From Nitratireductor sp. (GTDB lineage: Bacteria; Pseudomonadota; Alphaproteobacteria; Rhizobiales; Rhizobiaceae), in assembly GCA_017854535.1 (NCBI GenBank), contig JAFMHL010000027.1, positions 1 through 58,589 on the forward strand: a stretch of DNA of 58,589 nucleotides. Direction: 5' to 3'. The position numbers and the translations under genes are program-made. How positions within the stretch are numbered: the stretch's first letter is position 1; each line of letters starts with the position of its first letter. Under the pieces are notes generated by a model. That model saw only the letters and a program-made list of their open reading frames with translations. It made no database searches and was not told the origin of the DNA. Below are positions 32,196 to 44,209 of the stretch, one piece after another.

Positions 32196-33109
32196 CTTGC
32201 GTCCTCCACCATCCAGGTTACGAGTTCTTCAAAACTATGTCCGGCATGCAATGCCAATTCGGGCGTAAGAGATGTTGGCGTCATACCTGGCTGTGTATTT
32301 ACTTCCAGCCAAATCAATTCACCCGTTCCCATCAAACCATCATCAAGACGGAAATCTGAACGCGTAACACCCCTGCATCCAATCGCTTCATGCGCCTGTA
32401 AGGACAGTTTCATTATCTTTTGGTAAATATTTGGTTTAATTTCTGCCGGACATACGTGTTTTGACCCTCCAGGGGCGTATTTAGCGTCATAATCGTAGAA
32501 ATTATGTCCCTCTGAGACGATTTCAGTTACCCCAAGGGCAACATTTCCCATCACAGTGCAGGTCAATTCACGTCCTGGGATGAACCTTTCCACCATGATT
32601 CGTTCACCATAAGGCCAATCTTTCGAATACAGCTCTTGCGGCGGAGTTGACTGATCTTCACGAACTATCAGCACGCCAAACGACGATCCTTCATTAACTG
32701 GCTTGATCACATAGGGCGGTGTCATCACGTGTTTTTCGGCAGCATCAAGGCGGTTCATCACCTTAGCTTCAGCAACAGGAACACCCACTCGCTTGACGAT
32801 TGCCTTGGCCTTCTCTTTATCCATCGCCAGAGCGGAAGCAAGAAGACCTGAATGTGTGTAAGGGATTTGCAGCAGTTCCAAAATCGCTTGCATGCCACCA
32901 TCTTCGCCGAAGGGTCCATGCAAGCCATTAAAAACGACATCTGGATTTAAAGCCTTGAGAACTTCAACGATATCGCGACCGACATCAACTTCGGTGACTT
33001 CATAGCCAGCGGCGCGCAGCGCTTTGGCGCATTCTTTTCCAGTCGAAAGTGACACAGGCCGCTCGGAAACCCAGCCACCCATCAATACCGCCACATGCTT
33101 TTTCGCCAT
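32183..33109 (-). CDS. ddl: D-alanine--D-alanine ligase
   Basis: A 308-residue ATP-grasp enzyme that joins two D-alanines for the peptidoglycan stem. The N-terminus HVAVLMGGWVSERPVSL, the FNGLHGPFGEDG segment, the YVIKPVNEGSSFGV nucleotide-binding stretch and the LEVNTQPGMT metal site are all present. I chose the ATG at 33109, preceded by GGGGAGAG; the frame extends to 33151. Because a plus-strand gene separates it from murB, ddl and the genes after it must be driven by a promoter in 33110-33378. Confidence 0.96.
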   Translation of the reverse strand: MAKKHVAVLMGGWVSERPVSLSTGKECAKALRAAGYEVTEVDVGRDIVEVLKALNPDVVFNGLHGPFGEDGGMQAILELLQIPYTHSGLLASALAMDKEKAKAIVKRVGVPVAEAKVMNRLDAAEKHVMTPPYVIKPVNEGSSFGVLIVREDQSTPPQELYSKDWPYGERIMVERFIPGRELTCTVMGNVALGVTEIVSEGHNFYDYDAKYAPGGSKHVCPAEIKPNIYQKIMKLSLQAHEAIGCRGVTRSDFRLDDGLMGTGELIWLEVNTQPGMTPTSLTPELALHAGHSFEELVTWMVEDASCNR

Positions 33110-33305
33110 GCCGCTCTCCCCGTTAAACCCAGACATCCGTCGACCGCTCACGACTCAAAAACGCATGAATTTCCCACAAGGAATCAGAGTGTTGTTAACC
33201 TTTCAAGCATGGTTTTAAGGTTTTTTAAATTGTGATTCTTTTTCAATGACTAAGAGCAAATGTATGAATCATTTTATGATGCCAAAAATGCCAAATGTCA
33301 GGAGT

Positions 33306-33337
33306 GTTTTGCCGACCTATGGACAAACAGGCAAAAC
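33306..33337. promoter_or_regulatory. Inverted repeat upstream of the LysE-type exporter gene
   Basis: GTTTTGCC (33306-33313) and GGCAAAAC (33330-33337) are exact inverted repeats separated by 16 bases. It ends 41 bases before the exporter ATG in the divergent region shared with ddl. This suits an operator for a dimeric regulator or a hairpin in the leader; I cannot tell which. Confidence 0.4.
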
Positions 33338-33378
33338 GCGTTCAGGAACATAAATAGAACATTTGGAGGGAAAAGATC

Positions 33379-34023
33379 ATGATGACTGAACTCGCAATTT
33401 ATCTGCCAGGCATACTGCTTTCCTACTCCGCGTTCCTTTTGGCCATAGCGAGTCCAGGTCCGAACGTAATGGCCATAGTGGGAACTTCTATGGCAGTTGG
33501 TCGTCGTCAAGGCATGTCTCTTGCTATGGGCGTAGCAATTGGTTCGTTAACATGGGGACTATTAACTGTAATAGGCCTCTCAGCTCTTTTGACACAATTT
33601 GCCTATGGCCTCATTGCCTTGAAAATATTTGGCGGCTTTTATCTGCTTTGGCTCTCCTACAAAGCGTTCAAATCCGCTCGCGCAAATGCAGATTTGAAAG
33701 CAAAGGAATTAGCTGGCGGCAGGCGAACTGGATTTGGCTATTTTGCCCGTGGATTTTTGATTCAGATGACCAATCCCAAGGCTGCTTTAGCCTGGATTGC
33801 TATCATATCGCTTGGACTGAGTTCAGAAGCACCAGCGTGGGTAGGAATGGTAATTCTCAGCGGCACATTCGTTTTGTCTTTAATTATTCACACGCTATAT
33901 GCATTGGCATTTTCAACCAAAGGTATGGTCAGTGTTTATGTAAAGGCAAGACGATGGATACAGGGCACTTTCAGTGTGTTTTTCGCTCTTGCTGGGTTAA
34001 AACTGCTAACCAGTAAAAACTAA
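33379..34023 (+). CDS. LysE/RhtB-family amino acid exporter
   Basis: A 214-residue membrane protein with about six hydrophobic helices. The family pattern is clear: [25 protein letters not shown] near residues 21-45, [16 protein letters not shown] near 85-100, and [18 protein letters not shown] near 127-145. It should export an amino acid or related metabolite; the substrate is unknown. GGAGGG precedes the start by 9 bases. It is the only plus-strand gene inside the mur/fts block, and its stop overlaps the murB stop by four bases in convergent orientation. Confidence 0.88.
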   Translation: MMTELAIYLPGILLSYSAFLLAIASPGPNVMAIVGTSMAVGRRQGMSLAMGVAIGSLTWGLLTVIGLSALLTQFAYGLIALKIFGGFYLLWLSYKAFKSARANADLKAKELAGGRRTGFGYFARGFLIQMTNPKAALAWIAIISLGLSSEAPAWVGMVILSGTFVLSLIIHTLYALAFSTKGMVSVYVKARRWIQGTFSVFFALAGLKLLTSKN

Positions 34024-34973
34024 GATTTGAAAGGCACTACCGTTTTACCTGCTTGAAAGCGACCAAGACGTTTAATTTCCCAATCGAGCAAAACACCTGA
34101 GTTTTCGAAAACACGTTTGCGAACTGTCTCACCCAAGGTCTCTAGATCATAGGCGGTGGCGTCACCCGTATTGATCATGAAGTTGCAATGCATCTCGCTC
34201 ATTTGAGCTCCGCCCACGCGAAATCCGCGCATTCCAGCTTCATCTACCAACTTCCACGCTGAATGGCCTTGCGGGTTCTTGAACGTCGATCCACCTGTTT
34301 TCTCTTTTACAGGTTGAACTGTCTCGCGGTGATGTTGCACCTCCGCCATTTCTGCTTCTATCTGCTCTTTGGACGCGGGAACGCCCTCAAAGACTGCAGA
34401 AGTGAAAATCAGATCTTTTGCAGCTGCGCTATGGCGATAAGTATATCCCATATCATCATGCCCCAAGACATGGCGCCCACCCTTGCGATCAATAGCCGTT
34501 ACTTCAATAACACGGTTTGTCGTCTCAGTGCCGTTGGCTCCCGCATTCATCCGCAATGCGCCGCCTATTCCGCCGGGGATGCCATGATAAAAAGCAAACC
34601 CACCGAGACCAGCCGCGAGTGCTTCGCTAGCAAGCTTCTTGTCGAGAACCGCTGCACCAGATTTTAGACGTTTGTCGCTGATCTGTTCAACCGACCCAAA
34701 CCCTTTCGCAGAAAGACGAATAACAACCCCTTCAATGCCGCCATCGCGAACCAGAAGATTAGAGCCGACACCAACTACCATCACCGGAATTTCTGACGGC
34801 AAAATTCTCAAGAATGCCCTTAGATCTTCCTCGTCTGCAGGCTGAAACAATAGATCGGCAGGGCCGCCTACGCGAAACCACGTCAGCTTTGACATATCAG
34901 CATCTGCTTGAATTCGGCCTCGGACCGAAATCAACTGACTTTCAAGAGACTTTAAAAGAGCTTGACCAGACAC
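34020..34973 (-). CDS. murB: UDP-N-acetylenolpyruvoylglucosamine reductase
   Basis: A 317-residue FAD enzyme that reduces the enolpyruvyl group to give UDP-MurNAc. [13 protein letters not shown] near residue 31 and [14 protein letters not shown] near 66 bind FAD, and the catalytic Ser lies in [18 protein letters not shown]. The length and absence of the Tyr-loop insertion fit the type II MurB. It starts six bases after the murC stop and is the last gene before the interrupting exporter. Confidence 0.96.
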   Translation of the reverse strand: MSGQALLKSLESQLISVRGRIQADADMSKLTWFRVGGPADLLFQPADEEDLRAFLRILPSEIPVMVVGVGSNLLVRDGGIEGVVIRLSAKGFGSVEQISDKRLKSGAAVLDKKLASEALAAGLGGFAFYHGIPGGIGGALRMNAGANGTETTNRVIEVTAIDRKGGRHVLGHDDMGYTYRHSAAAKDLIFTSAVFEGVPASKEQIEAEMAEVQHHRETVQPVKEKTGGSTFKNPQGHSAWKLVDEAGMRGFRVGGAQMSEMHCNFMINTGDATAYDLETLGETVRKRVFENSGVLLDWEIKRLGRFQAGKTVVPFKS

Positions 34974-34979
34974 GAGCGG

Positions 34980-36389
34980 CTATTTCTTGCCAAGAGCTGC
35001 AAGCTCTTCTGGCAATTCGTAAGCCCATTTGGTGATATCACCTGCACCAAGAAATACAACAAAATCGCCAGGCTCGGCGATAGCTGCAACCTTAGCCGCT
35101 ATATCCTCAGGCCCATTGATGGCAGAAGCATTGCGATGACCTGCAGATTTCAAACCACGAACAAGGCCATGCTCGTCAAACCCTTCGATAGGCGCCTCTC
35201 CAGCCCGATAAACCGGCGCAACAAGCACAACATCTGCATCATTGAAGCACGAACAGAAATCGCCAAACAGGCTTTCCAAACGCGTAAATCTGTGCGGCTG
35301 TTTGATAGCAATAACTTTGCCTTTTGTGGCAGCCCGCGCGGCCCCCAATACGGCCGTAATCTCAACAGGGTGGTGTGCATAATCATCAAAAATCTCAACA
35401 CCATTCCAGCTCCCCGTATGGGTGAAACGACGCTTAACACCGGAAAATGCCGAAATACCTTTTCTGATACCTTCTGCATCAACGCCCAATTGATAAGCAA
35501 CGGCGATTGCTGCTGTAGCGTTTGCAACATTGTGTTTACCTGCCATAGGCAATTCAAGGCCAGCAATGTGTATGGTCTCACCAGATTTACGAACTCTGAT
35601 ATCAACATCAAACCGGCTTTTAGGACCGTCGATCTCCAAGTTCGAGAATCGCACATCCGACTGACGGTTTTCCCCATAGGTTACAACACGGCGGTCCGTG
35701 ATCTTTGATACCATGGCTTGAACTTCAGGATGATCAATGCAGCAAACGCCAAATCCGTAAAATGGAACATTTTCTACAAAATCGCGAAACGCTTTTTTCA
35801 CCGCTTCAAAATTTCCATAGTGATCAAGATGCTCCGGATCGATATTAGTCACAACAGCAACATCAGCGGGTAATTTCAGGAATGTACCATCTGACTCGTC
35901 AGCTTCACACACCATCCAGTCACCATCACCCAAACGCACATTGGTTCCAAGGTGATTAATAATACCGCCATTGATAACAGTAGGGTCAAGTCCGCCAGCC
36001 TCAAGCAAAGTACCGACCATAGACGTGGTTGTCGTTTTGCCGTGCGTACCGCCAATTGCAATCGCGTTCTTAAACCGCATTAACTCGGCGAGCATCTCCG
36101 CGCGGCGCACCAACGGAATTCGGCGTTCACGAGCTGCGATACGTTCAGGATTATCCTGTTTGATAGCACTGGAAGCCACTACAACTTCTGCATCACCAAG
36201 ATTGGCACCATCATGACCGATATGAACCACTATGCCTTTTGCCCGTAAGCGCTCAACATTGGCACTTTCGTTCTGGTCTGATCCCTGCACCTGGTAACCA
36301 AGGTTATGCAGAACCTCAGCGATACCGCTCATGCCGATACCCCCAATTCCAACAAAATGGACGATACCAATGGTTGCAGGCATTTTCAT
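34980..36389 (-). CDS. murC: UDP-N-acetylmuramate--L-alanine ligase
   Basis: A 469-residue Mur ligase that adds L-alanine to UDP-MurNAc. The N-terminal [15 protein letters not shown] motif is the MurC signature, the ATP loop is [11 protein letters not shown] near residue 113, and the C-terminal [11 protein letters not shown] motif is present near 315. It is placed between murG (15 bases upstream) and murB. Confidence 0.97.
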   Translation of the reverse strand: MKMPATIGIVHFVGIGGIGMSGIAEVLHNLGYQVQGSDQNESANVERLRAKGIVVHIGHDGANLGDAEVVVASSAIKQDNPERIAARERRIPLVRRAEMLAELMRFKNAIAIGGTHGKTTTTSMVGTLLEAGGLDPTVINGGIINHLGTNVRLGDGDWMVCEADESDGTFLKLPADVAVVTNIDPEHLDHYGNFEAVKKAFRDFVENVPFYGFGVCCIDHPEVQAMVSKITDRRVVTYGENRQSDVRFSNLEIDGPKSRFDVDIRVRKSGETIHIAGLELPMAGKHNVANATAAIAVAYQLGVDAEGIRKGISAFSGVKRRFTHTGSWNGVEIFDDYAHHPVEITAVLGAARAATKGKVIAIKQPHRFTRLESLFGDFCSCFNDADVVLVAPVYRAGEAPIEGFDEHGLVRGLKSAGHRNASAINGPEDIAAKVAAIAEPGDFVVFLGAGDITKWAYELPEELAALGKK

Positions 36390-36404
36390 AATTGAATTCC
36401 AGTT

Positions 36405-37520
36405 TTAAAATTTAAGCTTTGATATTTCGCCGCCGCTGATAACACATTCAACGCAATCGGCAAGTCGCTTGGCTGCATCAGCAACGCCGGTGCTTTTAGC
36501 AGCCTTCGCCATTTTCTCTAAATCAACAGGATGACCAATGGCCTCTGTAAGAATTTCTGCCAATCTTTCGCCCGACAACCCATCTTGACGAACGACAAAC
36601 GCACCACCTGATTCAGCCATTGCGATAGCATTTGCAGCTTGATCGCCATCCAAAGATCCGGGAAGCGGAATCAGCAAAGTCGGTCGTCCAATGACAGCCG
36701 CCTCGGTAACGCTCCCTGCCCCTGCACGGGCAATAACAAAATGTGCCTTGGCGATCTCTTCAGGCATATTACTGAAAAAGGGTGCGATGTCCGCATCAAT
36801 CCCCATTTCAGCATAGGATGATTTCAAAGATGCCATATCTTCTTCACGGGCTTGCTGAACAATTTTCAATAATTGCCTTTGACGAGGTGTTAGTATTCCC
36901 AGCGCTTCAGGTAGTACCTCACTGAAAAACCGCGCGCCTTGGCTTCCGCCAAAAACAACCAGATTAAAAGGCTCATTTTCCTGCCTTTGAAGATAAGGCA
37001 TTTCAATAACTGCTTCCACAGATGGGCGAATGGGATTGCCTGTTACAAGCACTGGGCAGTTTGGTTTTTTACCTATTTGAGTAAATCCAACAGCAATTGC
37101 TTTTACTCTGCTGGCTAGCAAGCGGTTTGCTCTGCCTAGTATCGCGTTTTGCTCATGGACTAATGACGGAATGTTTTTTCCGCTTGCAGCCAGAATGGGA
37201 GGAAGTGTTGGATACCCACCAAATCCAACAGCAGCAACCGGACTAAACTGCCGTATCAATGAAGTACTTTGACGGTAACCCTGAAAAAGCCGCCAGAACA
37301 TTTTGGCGATGGCTATTGGGTTTTTTGACTCCATGGTGGCAGATGTAATTATGACTTTGTGATCAGCGGGAAAATTGCCAGCGAATTTATCAGCGCGCTC
37401 GTCTGTAGCCAGAATGATCTGATATCCACGTGTTTTAAGCTCATGGGCAAGTGCTTCTGCTGGAAACAGATGCCCGCCAGTTCCACCGGCGGCCAATAAG
37501 ATAGAACCCTTTTTCGTCAT
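36405..37520 (-). CDS. murG: UDP-GlcNAc--lipid I GlcNAc transferase
   Basis: A 371-residue peripheral membrane glycosyltransferase (GT28) that converts lipid I to lipid II. Near the N-terminus is AAGGTGGHLFPAEALA, in the middle VHEQNAILGRANR and GGSQGARFF, and at the C-terminus ARAGAGSVTEAAVIGRPTLLIPLP, which binds the nucleotide sugar. It starts five bases after the ftsW stop. Confidence 0.96.
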   Translation of the reverse strand: MTKKGSILLAAGGTGGHLFPAEALAHELKTRGYQIILATDERADKFAGNFPADHKVIITSATMESKNPIAIAKMFWRLFQGYRQSTSLIRQFSPVAAVGFGGYPTLPPILAASGKNIPSLVHEQNAILGRANRLLASRVKAIAVGFTQIGKKPNCPVLVTGNPIRPSVEAVIEMPYLQRQENEPFNLVVFGGSQGARFFSEVLPEALGILTPRQRQLLKIVQQAREEDMASLKSSYAEMGIDADIAPFFSNMPEEIAKAHFVIARAGAGSVTEAAVIGRPTLLIPLPGSLDGDQAANAIAMAESGGAFVVRQDGLSGERLAEILTEAIGHPVDLEKMAKAAKSTGVADAAKRLADCVECVISGGEISKLKF

Positions 37521-37525
37521 ATCTG

Positions 37526-38680
37526 CTATTCCGCCGGACTATAAGGTCTAAGACTAAGGTCCATATTTGAGGCACGAAGCGTCTCTGTTCGTTTGCGCGT
37601 TAAAGCCAAAACGAAACCCATAACGATAGACATCGAAAGCAGTGACGAGCCGCCGTAAGAAATAAACGGCAATGTCATCCCCTTGGCTGGCATCAATTGC
37701 AGCGTCACCATCATATTAATCATCGACTGAATTCCGAAAAGAATAATTAGTCCCGACATTGCCAGACGCACATAGGCATCACGCTCTTTTAAAGCTGTCG
37801 ACATGACCCGCAAAACGATAAAGGCAAAAACACTGACCAGCAGAAGACAGGCGATAATGCCAAACTCTTCAGCCGCGACTGAAAAGGTGAAATCTGTATG
37901 ACTGTCCGGCAGGTAGCGCTTTACCGTTCCCTCGCCTGGTCCCTGACCAAGCCAGCCACCACTAATGATCGCTTCACGCCCAGTTTCCACCTGAAAGTTG
38001 TCACCTTCACCGGTGATAAAACGGTCAATACGCCCTGCAACATGTGGAAAGAAAAAATACGCCGAGGTCATGCCAACAGCAGCCACGCCTCCAAGCGCGC
38101 CAATCCATAGCCAAGGCATTCCCGCCATGAAAAACAAGGCTCCCCATACCAGACCAAGAAGCATGGTTTGGCCAAAGTCAGGCTGCGCGATCAACAACGC
38201 CCCAACCACGACGAGTAAAATAATAGCAAACAAGTTCCCTGGTATTTCAGGGCGCTTGGAGTTCTCTGCAAAGAGCCAGGCGGAAATCACCACGAATGCA
38301 GGTTTAATAAATTCGGAAGGCTGCAGTGAAAACCCCGCAATCGAAATCCAGCGGCGAGAACCCTTTACCTCAACACCCAAAAACAATGTCGCCAATAACA
38401 ACGGCACCAAGACTAGAAAAAGAACAAAGGCCGCCCGCCTAACTTGTTTCGGCGTTAAAAACGAAAGGCCAATCATCAAAGCAATCGATGGCAGAAGGAA
38501 GATCGCATGGCGGATTGTAAAATGGCTGGTGGACAATCCGATGCGCTCAGCAACCGGCGGACTGGCTGCAAAAGAAAGCAAAAAGCCACATAAGATCAGC
38601 AGCAAAACAGTTCCCAAAAGAAGTTTGTCTATTGTACGCCACCATTCGGCGACCATAGACCTATCGGTACGGCTGATCAT
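37526..38680 (-). CDS. ftsW: Septal peptidoglycan glycosyltransferase FtsW (SEDS family)
   Basis: A 384-residue membrane protein with about ten helices. It polymerises lipid II at the septum together with FtsI. The segments [21 protein letters not shown], the large periplasmic loop with [19 protein letters not shown] and [18 protein letters not shown], and the late [12 protein letters not shown] are diagnostic. The start overlaps the murD stop by four bases. Confidence 0.95.
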   Translation of the reverse strand: MISRTDRSMVAEWWRTIDKLLLGTVLLLILCGFLLSFAASPPVAERIGLSTSHFTIRHAIFLLPSIALMIGLSFLTPKQVRRAAFVLFLVLVPLLLATLFLGVEVKGSRRWISIAGFSLQPSEFIKPAFVVISAWLFAENSKRPEIPGNLFAIILLVVVGALLIAQPDFGQTMLLGLVWGALFFMAGMPWLWIGALGGVAAVGMTSAYFFFPHVAGRIDRFITGEGDNFQVETGREAIISGGWLGQGPGEGTVKRYLPDSHTDFTFSVAAEEFGIIACLLLVSVFAFIVLRVMSTALKERDAYVRLAMSGLIILFGIQSMINMMVTLQLMPAKGMTLPFISYGGSSLLSMSIVMGFVLALTRKRTETLRASNMDLSLRPYSPAE

Positions 38681-40080
38681 GATTGTGCCTCCTGCATTGG
38701 GCTGAACCCGTCAAGTTTTTCTGCAAGGCCGCGAAACGCGTCACCCCTGACCTCAAAATTCTGAAACTGATCAAAACTGGCACAAGCCGGAGACAACAAG
38801 ATGACCGGCTCATCATGCTCATCGCTCTTGGCATCTTCAAATGCCCTTGTGATTGCTTTATCCAATGTGCCCGAAATTTCAAACGGAACACTTGCCCCAA
38901 GTGTTGCCGCAAATTCAGGCGCGGCTTCGCCGATCAAATAGGCCTTCGCTATCTTAGGGAAATATGAGGCTAATGGCTCAATACCTCCTTCTTTGGGAAG
39001 CCCACCTGCTATCCAGTAAACGCGCTCAAAACTCGATAAGGCTTTTGCGGCCGCGTCTGCATTGGTTCCCTTGGAATCGTTCACCAACAATACCTTGCCC
39101 ACTTGCCCTATTTGCTCCATGCGATGTGCAAGACCAGGGAATGTTCTAAATCCAGCTTTAATTTCTTTTGCACTCAGCCCCGTCCGTGTGCACGCCGCCC
39201 AAGCAGCCGCAGCATTTTGTCCATTATGCTCACCACGCAATGCTGGCGCATCAGACAAATCAAACAACATATGAGAACTGCCCGCCTTGGCTTCCATCAA
39301 TTGCGAGCCTTGAGGGTAGATACCATCGCTCAAGCTGTTGCTGCCAGATATTCGGATGAGGTCTTTGTGATCGCGTTCAAGATCGGCAGCAATCTCCAAA
39401 GAGAATACATCATCAACGCCAATCACAGCAGCATCACTGGCGCTGACCAACCGTTTTTTGATATTGGCGTAATTGATCATATTGCCATGACGATCGAGAT
39501 GATCTGGAGCAAGATTAAGCAAAATGCCAACTTGCGGGTTCAGGCTTGGAGCCAGATCAATCTGATAAGAAGAACACTCAACTACATAGACTTTATCAGA
39601 AGAAGGTTCATCCAATGACATAATGGCTGTACCAATATTTCCGCCTAATTGCACATCCTTGCCGGCATTGCGAAACACATGAGCAATAAGCGCAGTGGTC
39701 GTTGATTTTCCGTTCGTACCTGTAATAGCAATGAATGGGCAATCTGGCGCCTTAGCGCGCCGTTCACGGGCAAATAATTCAACATCGCCAATTATGGAAA
39801 CATTTGCTTCATTTGCCAGCTCCACTGTCCAATGCGGCTTTGGGTGGGTCAGCGGAACACCGGGAGAAAGCAGCAATGCATCCAGTGTTGAAAAATCAAC
39901 AGACCTTAAATCTGCGGTCGTCAATCCTTGGTCGATGGCCTTTTGAACGCTGGCAGGGTTATCGTCGAAGCAAACCAGATCAGCACCACCAGCTTGCAGC
40001 GAACGGGCAGTGGCAAGTCCTGAACCACCCAGTCCAAACAATGCAATCTTTTTGCCTTTTGATGTGTCTGCCGCGATCAC
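38677..40080 (-). CDS. murD: UDP-MurNAc-L-alanine--D-glutamate ligase
   Basis: A 467-residue Mur ligase that adds D-glutamate. It has the N-terminal [14 protein letters not shown], the ATP loop [16 protein letters not shown] near residue 119, and [15 protein letters not shown] near 325. The order mraY, murD, ftsW is standard. It starts 8 bases after the mraY stop. Confidence 0.96.
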   Translation of the reverse strand: MIAADTSKGKKIALFGLGGSGLATARSLQAGGADLVCFDDNPASVQKAIDQGLTTADLRSVDFSTLDALLLSPGVPLTHPKPHWTVELANEANVSIIGDVELFARERRAKAPDCPFIAITGTNGKSTTTALIAHVFRNAGKDVQLGGNIGTAIMSLDEPSSDKVYVVECSSYQIDLAPSLNPQVGILLNLAPDHLDRHGNMINYANIKKRLVSASDAAVIGVDDVFSLEIAADLERDHKDLIRISGSNSLSDGIYPQGSQLMEAKAGSSHMLFDLSDAPALRGEHNGQNAAAAWAACTRTGLSAKEIKAGFRTFPGLAHRMEQIGQVGKVLLVNDSKGTNADAAAKALSSFERVYWIAGGLPKEGGIEPLASYFPKIAKAYLIGEAAPEFAATLGASVPFEISGTLDKAITRAFEDAKSDEHDEPVILLSPACASFDQFQNFEVRGDAFRGLAEKLDGFSPMQEAQS

Positions 40081-40088
40081 CTTTTTAC

Positions 40089-41195
40089 TTACCTCAACTT
40101 CAGCGTGGAAAGACCAATCAAGGCAAGGATAACCGCGATGATCCAGAAGCGAATTACCACCTGACTTTCAGTCCATCCTTTTTTCTCAAAATGGTGATGG
40201 ATCGGGGCCATTCGAAACACACGTTTTCCAGTTAGCTTAAACGAGGCTACCTGAATGATGACTGACATGGCTTCCAAAACGAATAGGCCACCAATAATCG
40301 CCAAAACAATTTCGTGTTTTGTGGCAACCGCAGTTGCACCAATCATGCCGCCCAATGCTAGCGAACCAGTATCGCCCATGAAAATAGCTGCGGGAGGCGC
40401 ATTGAACCAAAGGAAACCAAGTCCAGCACCAATGACTGCACCACAAATGACAGCAACTTCACCAGTGCCAATCACAAAGTGAATTTGCAGATAGTTGGCG
40501 AAAATCGCATTACCAGATAGATACGCAATCACCCCAAATGAACCAGCAGCAATCATCACAGGTACAATCGCCAAACCATCCAGGCCGTCGGTCAGATTGA
40601 CCGCATTACCAGCGGCGACCATGACAAAAGCCCCGAAGACAACAAAGAAAAATCCCAGATCAAGCAACCAATCTTTAAAAAACGGAAAGGCGACAGATGA
40701 CGCAAAAGGTGTCAGGTCACCAGCAGCATTATGATCCCCATTGACCATGATCACGTAAGTTGCAAATCCTGCAATCAGGAATTCTAGCAGCAGTCGAACG
40801 CGTCCAGAAAATCCTTTGTGGCTTGCTTTGGATACTTTCAAATAATCATCATAGAATCCAATCGCACCAAACCCGAGCGTCACCATCAAAACAACCCATA
40901 CATAGGCGCTACTAAGATTTGCCCAAATCATCGACGAAGCAACAATACCAGATAGGATCATCAGGCCGCCCATTGTTGGCGTGCCAGCTTTTGCAAAATG
41001 CGTTTCAGGACCATCAGAACGGATAGGCTGACCTTTGCCCTGTCTAATTTTTAAACTGGCAATAATCGCCGGTCCAAATAGGAACACGAAAAGCGCCGAG
41101 GTAACCAAAGCGCCAGCTGTCCGAAAAGTAATATATCTAAAAACATTAAACTCAGGAAAAGACGTCGCATATTCCTGACTCAAATAATAAAGCAT
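40089..41195 (-). CDS. mraY: Phospho-MurNAc-pentapeptide transferase
   Basis: A 368-residue polytopic membrane enzyme that makes lipid I from undecaprenyl phosphate. The catalytic acidic motifs are visible: [15 protein letters not shown] near residue 113, [13 protein letters not shown] near 200, [20 protein letters not shown] near 262, and the [12 protein letters not shown] His motif near 330. It sits 3 bases after murF. Confidence 0.97.
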   Translation of the reverse strand: MLYYLSQEYATSFPEFNVFRYITFRTAGALVTSALFVFLFGPAIIASLKIRQGKGQPIRSDGPETHFAKAGTPTMGGLMILSGIVASSMIWANLSSAYVWVVLMVTLGFGAIGFYDDYLKVSKASHKGFSGRVRLLLEFLIAGFATYVIMVNGDHNAAGDLTPFASSVAFPFFKDWLLDLGFFFVVFGAFVMVAAGNAVNLTDGLDGLAIVPVMIAAGSFGVIAYLSGNAIFANYLQIHFVIGTGEVAVICGAVIGAGLGFLWFNAPPAAIFMGDTGSLALGGMIGATAVATKHEIVLAIIGGLFVLEAMSVIIQVASFKLTGKRVFRMAPIHHHFEKKGWTESQVVIRFWIIAVILALIGLSTLKLR

Positions 41196-41198
41196 CGG

Positions 41199-42635
41199 TT
41201 ATTTCCCCAACCTTGCGCGGGTTTCTTTAACGGCGAATTTTTTGCACAACGCCTCGACAAGTCCCGCGAATCTTAGCCCATTAGATGCCTTTAGCATGAT
41301 TAAGTCGCCAGAATGCAAGAATTTGGAGATTTCCAACCTTGCCTTCTCCCAGTCCTTGAAGTGCCCTTTGAAGATTTTTGGGTCCAGCACTTCTTTCAGC
41401 ACGGCAATTTCTGGGCCGATTGTAAAGACGGCATCAATACCAAATTCATTGATAGATTTGGATAAATCCTTGTGAAATTGTTCGCTGGCAGCACCCAGTT
41501 CAAGCATATCACCTAAGACGGCAATTCGCCTTCCCTTACCGTGAACATTTGACCCTGCCAAAGCAGCCATGGCAGAACGCATAGAGGTAGGATTGGCGTT
41601 ATAGCTCTCATCAACCAACATAAATGCACCACCTCCAACGGCCAAATGATGGCGCTTTCCGCGACCCTTTTCAGCTTCAATAAGACTGACCGCTTCAATA
41701 CTTTTTTCGATATCTGCTCCTGCAAGATCAGCAATACCCAACACCAACAAGGCATTGTTCAGCATATGATCGCCCGGAACGTTTAATACACCAGAAACAT
41801 TCTTGCCTCGCAAAGAGGCTGAGAAATCTGAAACGCCATCTTTGGTTTCAACTGACTTGAGACGGAAATCACTTCCCTTTTTAGTGCCAAACGTCATCAA
41901 ATGTTCGACGCCAGCTTTGAGTGCATAATCAGCCAGAAGCTTGGCGCGTTTGTCATCTTTCCAAATCACCCCATATCCGCCTGGGACTATACCTTCAAAG
42001 ATTTCAGCCTTTGCTTCAGCAATACCATCAACATCTTTGAACGCGCCCAAATGAACAGCCGCCACATTTGTGATAACGCCAATATGTGGACGAACCATTT
42101 TCACCAATGGACGAATTTCATCAGGGTGGTTCATGCCAATTTCAAACACACCAAACTTGGTGTCAATCGGCATCCGCGCCAACGTGATCGGAACGCCCCA
42201 ATGATTGTTGAATGAGGCAACAGACGCATGGACAGAGCCCGATGCTGAAAGCACAGTTCGCAGCATTTCTTTCGTTGTTGTTTTCCCAACACTTCCCGTA
42301 ACAGCAATAATCCGCGCTTTTGTTCGTGCGCGCGCCGCCATGCCCAATTGGCGCATGGCTTCCAAAACATCGCGAACGACAACCAATGGCATTTTGGTTC
42401 CACCCAATGCGACGAGCTTTTCCTCAGCTACTACCGCCATGGATGCACCAGCTTTCATGGCAGCTGAAACAAAATCATGGCCATCCATCGTATCGCCCTT
42501 AATGGCAAAATAAGCGTCGCCCTTGTTGAGCGTTCTGGTGTCAATTGAAATACCGCTTACACCTTCCGGCATTTGGCCAACTGGCCTGCCTTTGGTTGCT
42601 GCAAGAAGGGCATCTGTCTCCCATAAAAGCGTCAT
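41199..42635 (-). CDS. murF: UDP-MurNAc-tripeptide--D-alanyl-D-alanine ligase
   Basis: A 478-residue Mur ligase that adds the D-Ala-D-Ala made by Ddl. ATP loop [13 protein letters not shown] near residue 113, the [11 protein letters not shown] and [10 protein letters not shown] segments typical of MurF, and [14 protein letters not shown] near 335. The start overlaps the murE stop by four bases. Confidence 0.96.
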   Translation of the reverse strand: MTLLWETDALLAATKGRPVGQMPEGVSGISIDTRTLNKGDAYFAIKGDTMDGHDFVSAAMKAGASMAVVAEEKLVALGGTKMPLVVVRDVLEAMRQLGMAARARTKARIIAVTGSVGKTTTKEMLRTVLSASGSVHASVASFNNHWGVPITLARMPIDTKFGVFEIGMNHPDEIRPLVKMVRPHIGVITNVAAVHLGAFKDVDGIAEAKAEIFEGIVPGGYGVIWKDDKRAKLLADYALKAGVEHLMTFGTKKGSDFRLKSVETKDGVSDFSASLRGKNVSGVLNVPGDHMLNNALLVLGIADLAGADIEKSIEAVSLIEAEKGRGKRHHLAVGGGAFMLVDESYNANPTSMRSAMAALAGSNVHGKGRRIAVLGDMLELGAASEQFHKDLSKSINEFGIDAVFTIGPEIAVLKEVLDPKIFKGHFKDWEKARLEISKFLHSGDLIMLKASNGLRFAGLVEALCKKFAVKETRARLGK

Positions 42636-44137
42636 GCTTGAGCACCTTCGATTTTGCCACCATGTGCTAACAGTGCCTCACGTAAAACTTCATGATCTGA
42701 AAACGGATGGGTTACTTTCCCGATAATCTGGCCAACTTCATGACCTTTTCCGGCTACGACCAAACAGTCACCTTCTTTAAGATCGGCTACACCCTGTTCA
42801 ATAGCCTTATGCCGATCACCAATTTCAACCGACCCTTCTGCTGCTTCCATGATCTGTTTGCGGATAGATGCAGGATCCTCAGTTCTCGGATTATCATCCG
42901 TCACAATCACATTATCTGAAAGACGCGATGCAATCTCTCCCATGATAGCGCGTTTGCCCGGATCTCGGTCTCCGCCACAACCAAAGACACAAACAAGTTT
43001 GCCTGTGGTGAAGGGCCGCAAAGACGCTAACACATTTTCAAGCGCCTCTGGTTTATGGGCATAATCCACATAACAAGGCGCTCGATCTTTGGAATATCCA
43101 ACTAAATCCAACCTACCTGGCGCACCCTTCAGTTTTTCCAGAGCCTTCATAACTTGTGCCGGATCGCTTCCCGTTGAGATGGCCAGACCAGCAGCAACCA
43201 ATCCATTGGCAATTTGAAAGTCGCCAGCCAGCGGAAACGTGACGCGGTAATTTTTACCTTCATGGCGAATTTCAGCAATCTGCCCAAAGCGTTCATGCTC
43301 AACCCGTAACAAAGAAAGAAACGAGCCTTTTCGCCCAACCGTCAAAACCTGATGACCATCGGCAGCGGTTACCGCTTTTTCACTCCAAGGATCATCTGCA
43401 AAAATAACAGCCGGAAAATTCTCGGGCAACAAGTCTTTAAACAAGCGCATCTTTGACGCGAAATAATGATCAACCGTTGGATGATAATCCATGTGGTCGC
43501 GACCAAGATTTGTGAAGCCTGCAGCAGCAAGATGAACACCATCCAGCCGAAACTGATCTAGTCCGTGAGAGGAAGCTTCCATGGCACCATGAGTTACCCC
43601 CTCATCTGCCAGTTTTTGCAACAATGCGTGTAAATTAACCGGATCGGGTGTGGTGAGGCTACCATATTCATCGCGACCGGGCGCCACAACCCCGGTCGTT
43701 CCAATGCTTGCCGCAGCTTTGCCAGTATGTTCCCAAATCTGTCTGATGAACGCTGCAACAGACGTTTTGCCAGCCGTTCCCGTAACCGCGACAATGGTTT
43801 CAGGTTGGCGCGGATAAAACGCTGCAGCAAGACGGGAAAGCGCCAGCCGTGGGTCAGCTAAAACGAGACAAGGAATATCAACTTTGCTGATATCAGCTTT
43901 GTCATGGGTTAAAATCGCTGCGGCACCAGATTGAACAGCTTGCGGAATAAACTTTGCGCCATCCGTCGCATTGCCCTTTAACGCAACAAACAAAGTGCCT
44001 TTCGCAACTTTTCGGGAATCCGCAGTAATACCGCTAATTTCAACATCAGCATGATTATCGCCAGAGAATACAAAATTAGACTTCAGATCACTTTGATTGG
44101 AAATATGTGCAGCTTTGGCAAGTTCATTCAATTTCAT
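42632..44137 (-). CDS. murE: UDP-MurNAc-L-Ala-D-Glu--meso-diaminopimelate ligase
   Basis: A 501-residue Mur ligase adding the third stem residue. ATP loop [12 protein letters not shown] near residue 118, [11 protein letters not shown] near 165, [14 protein letters not shown] near 355, and the DDNPRTEDP motif near 412, in which DNPR marks meso-diaminopimelate rather than lysine specificity. A 72-base gap separates it from ftsI, the largest inside this part of the cluster. Confidence 0.96.
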   Translation of the reverse strand: MKLNELAKAAHISNQSDLKSNFVFSGDNHADVEISGITADSRKVAKGTLFVALKGNATDGAKFIPQAVQSGAAAILTHDKADISKVDIPCLVLADPRLALSRLAAAFYPRQPETIVAVTGTAGKTSVAAFIRQIWEHTGKAAASIGTTGVVAPGRDEYGSLTTPDPVNLHALLQKLADEGVTHGAMEASSHGLDQFRLDGVHLAAAGFTNLGRDHMDYHPTVDHYFASKMRLFKDLLPENFPAVIFADDPWSEKAVTAADGHQVLTVGRKGSFLSLLRVEHERFGQIAEIRHEGKNYRVTFPLAGDFQIANGLVAAGLAISTGSDPAQVMKALEKLKGAPGRLDLVGYSKDRAPCYVDYAHKPEALENVLASLRPFTTGKLVCVFGCGGDRDPGKRAIMGEIASRLSDNVIVTDDNPRTEDPASIRKQIMEAAEGSVEIGDRHKAIEQGVADLKEGDCLVVAGKGHEVGQIIGKVTHPFSDHEVLREALLAHGGKIEGAQA

Positions 44138-44209
44138 GGGGTCAGTCCTGCGCCTGTCTGCTTTTGTGTTGCATTTACTGTCATTGCCAACACGATTCTA
44201 AGTCCGAAC

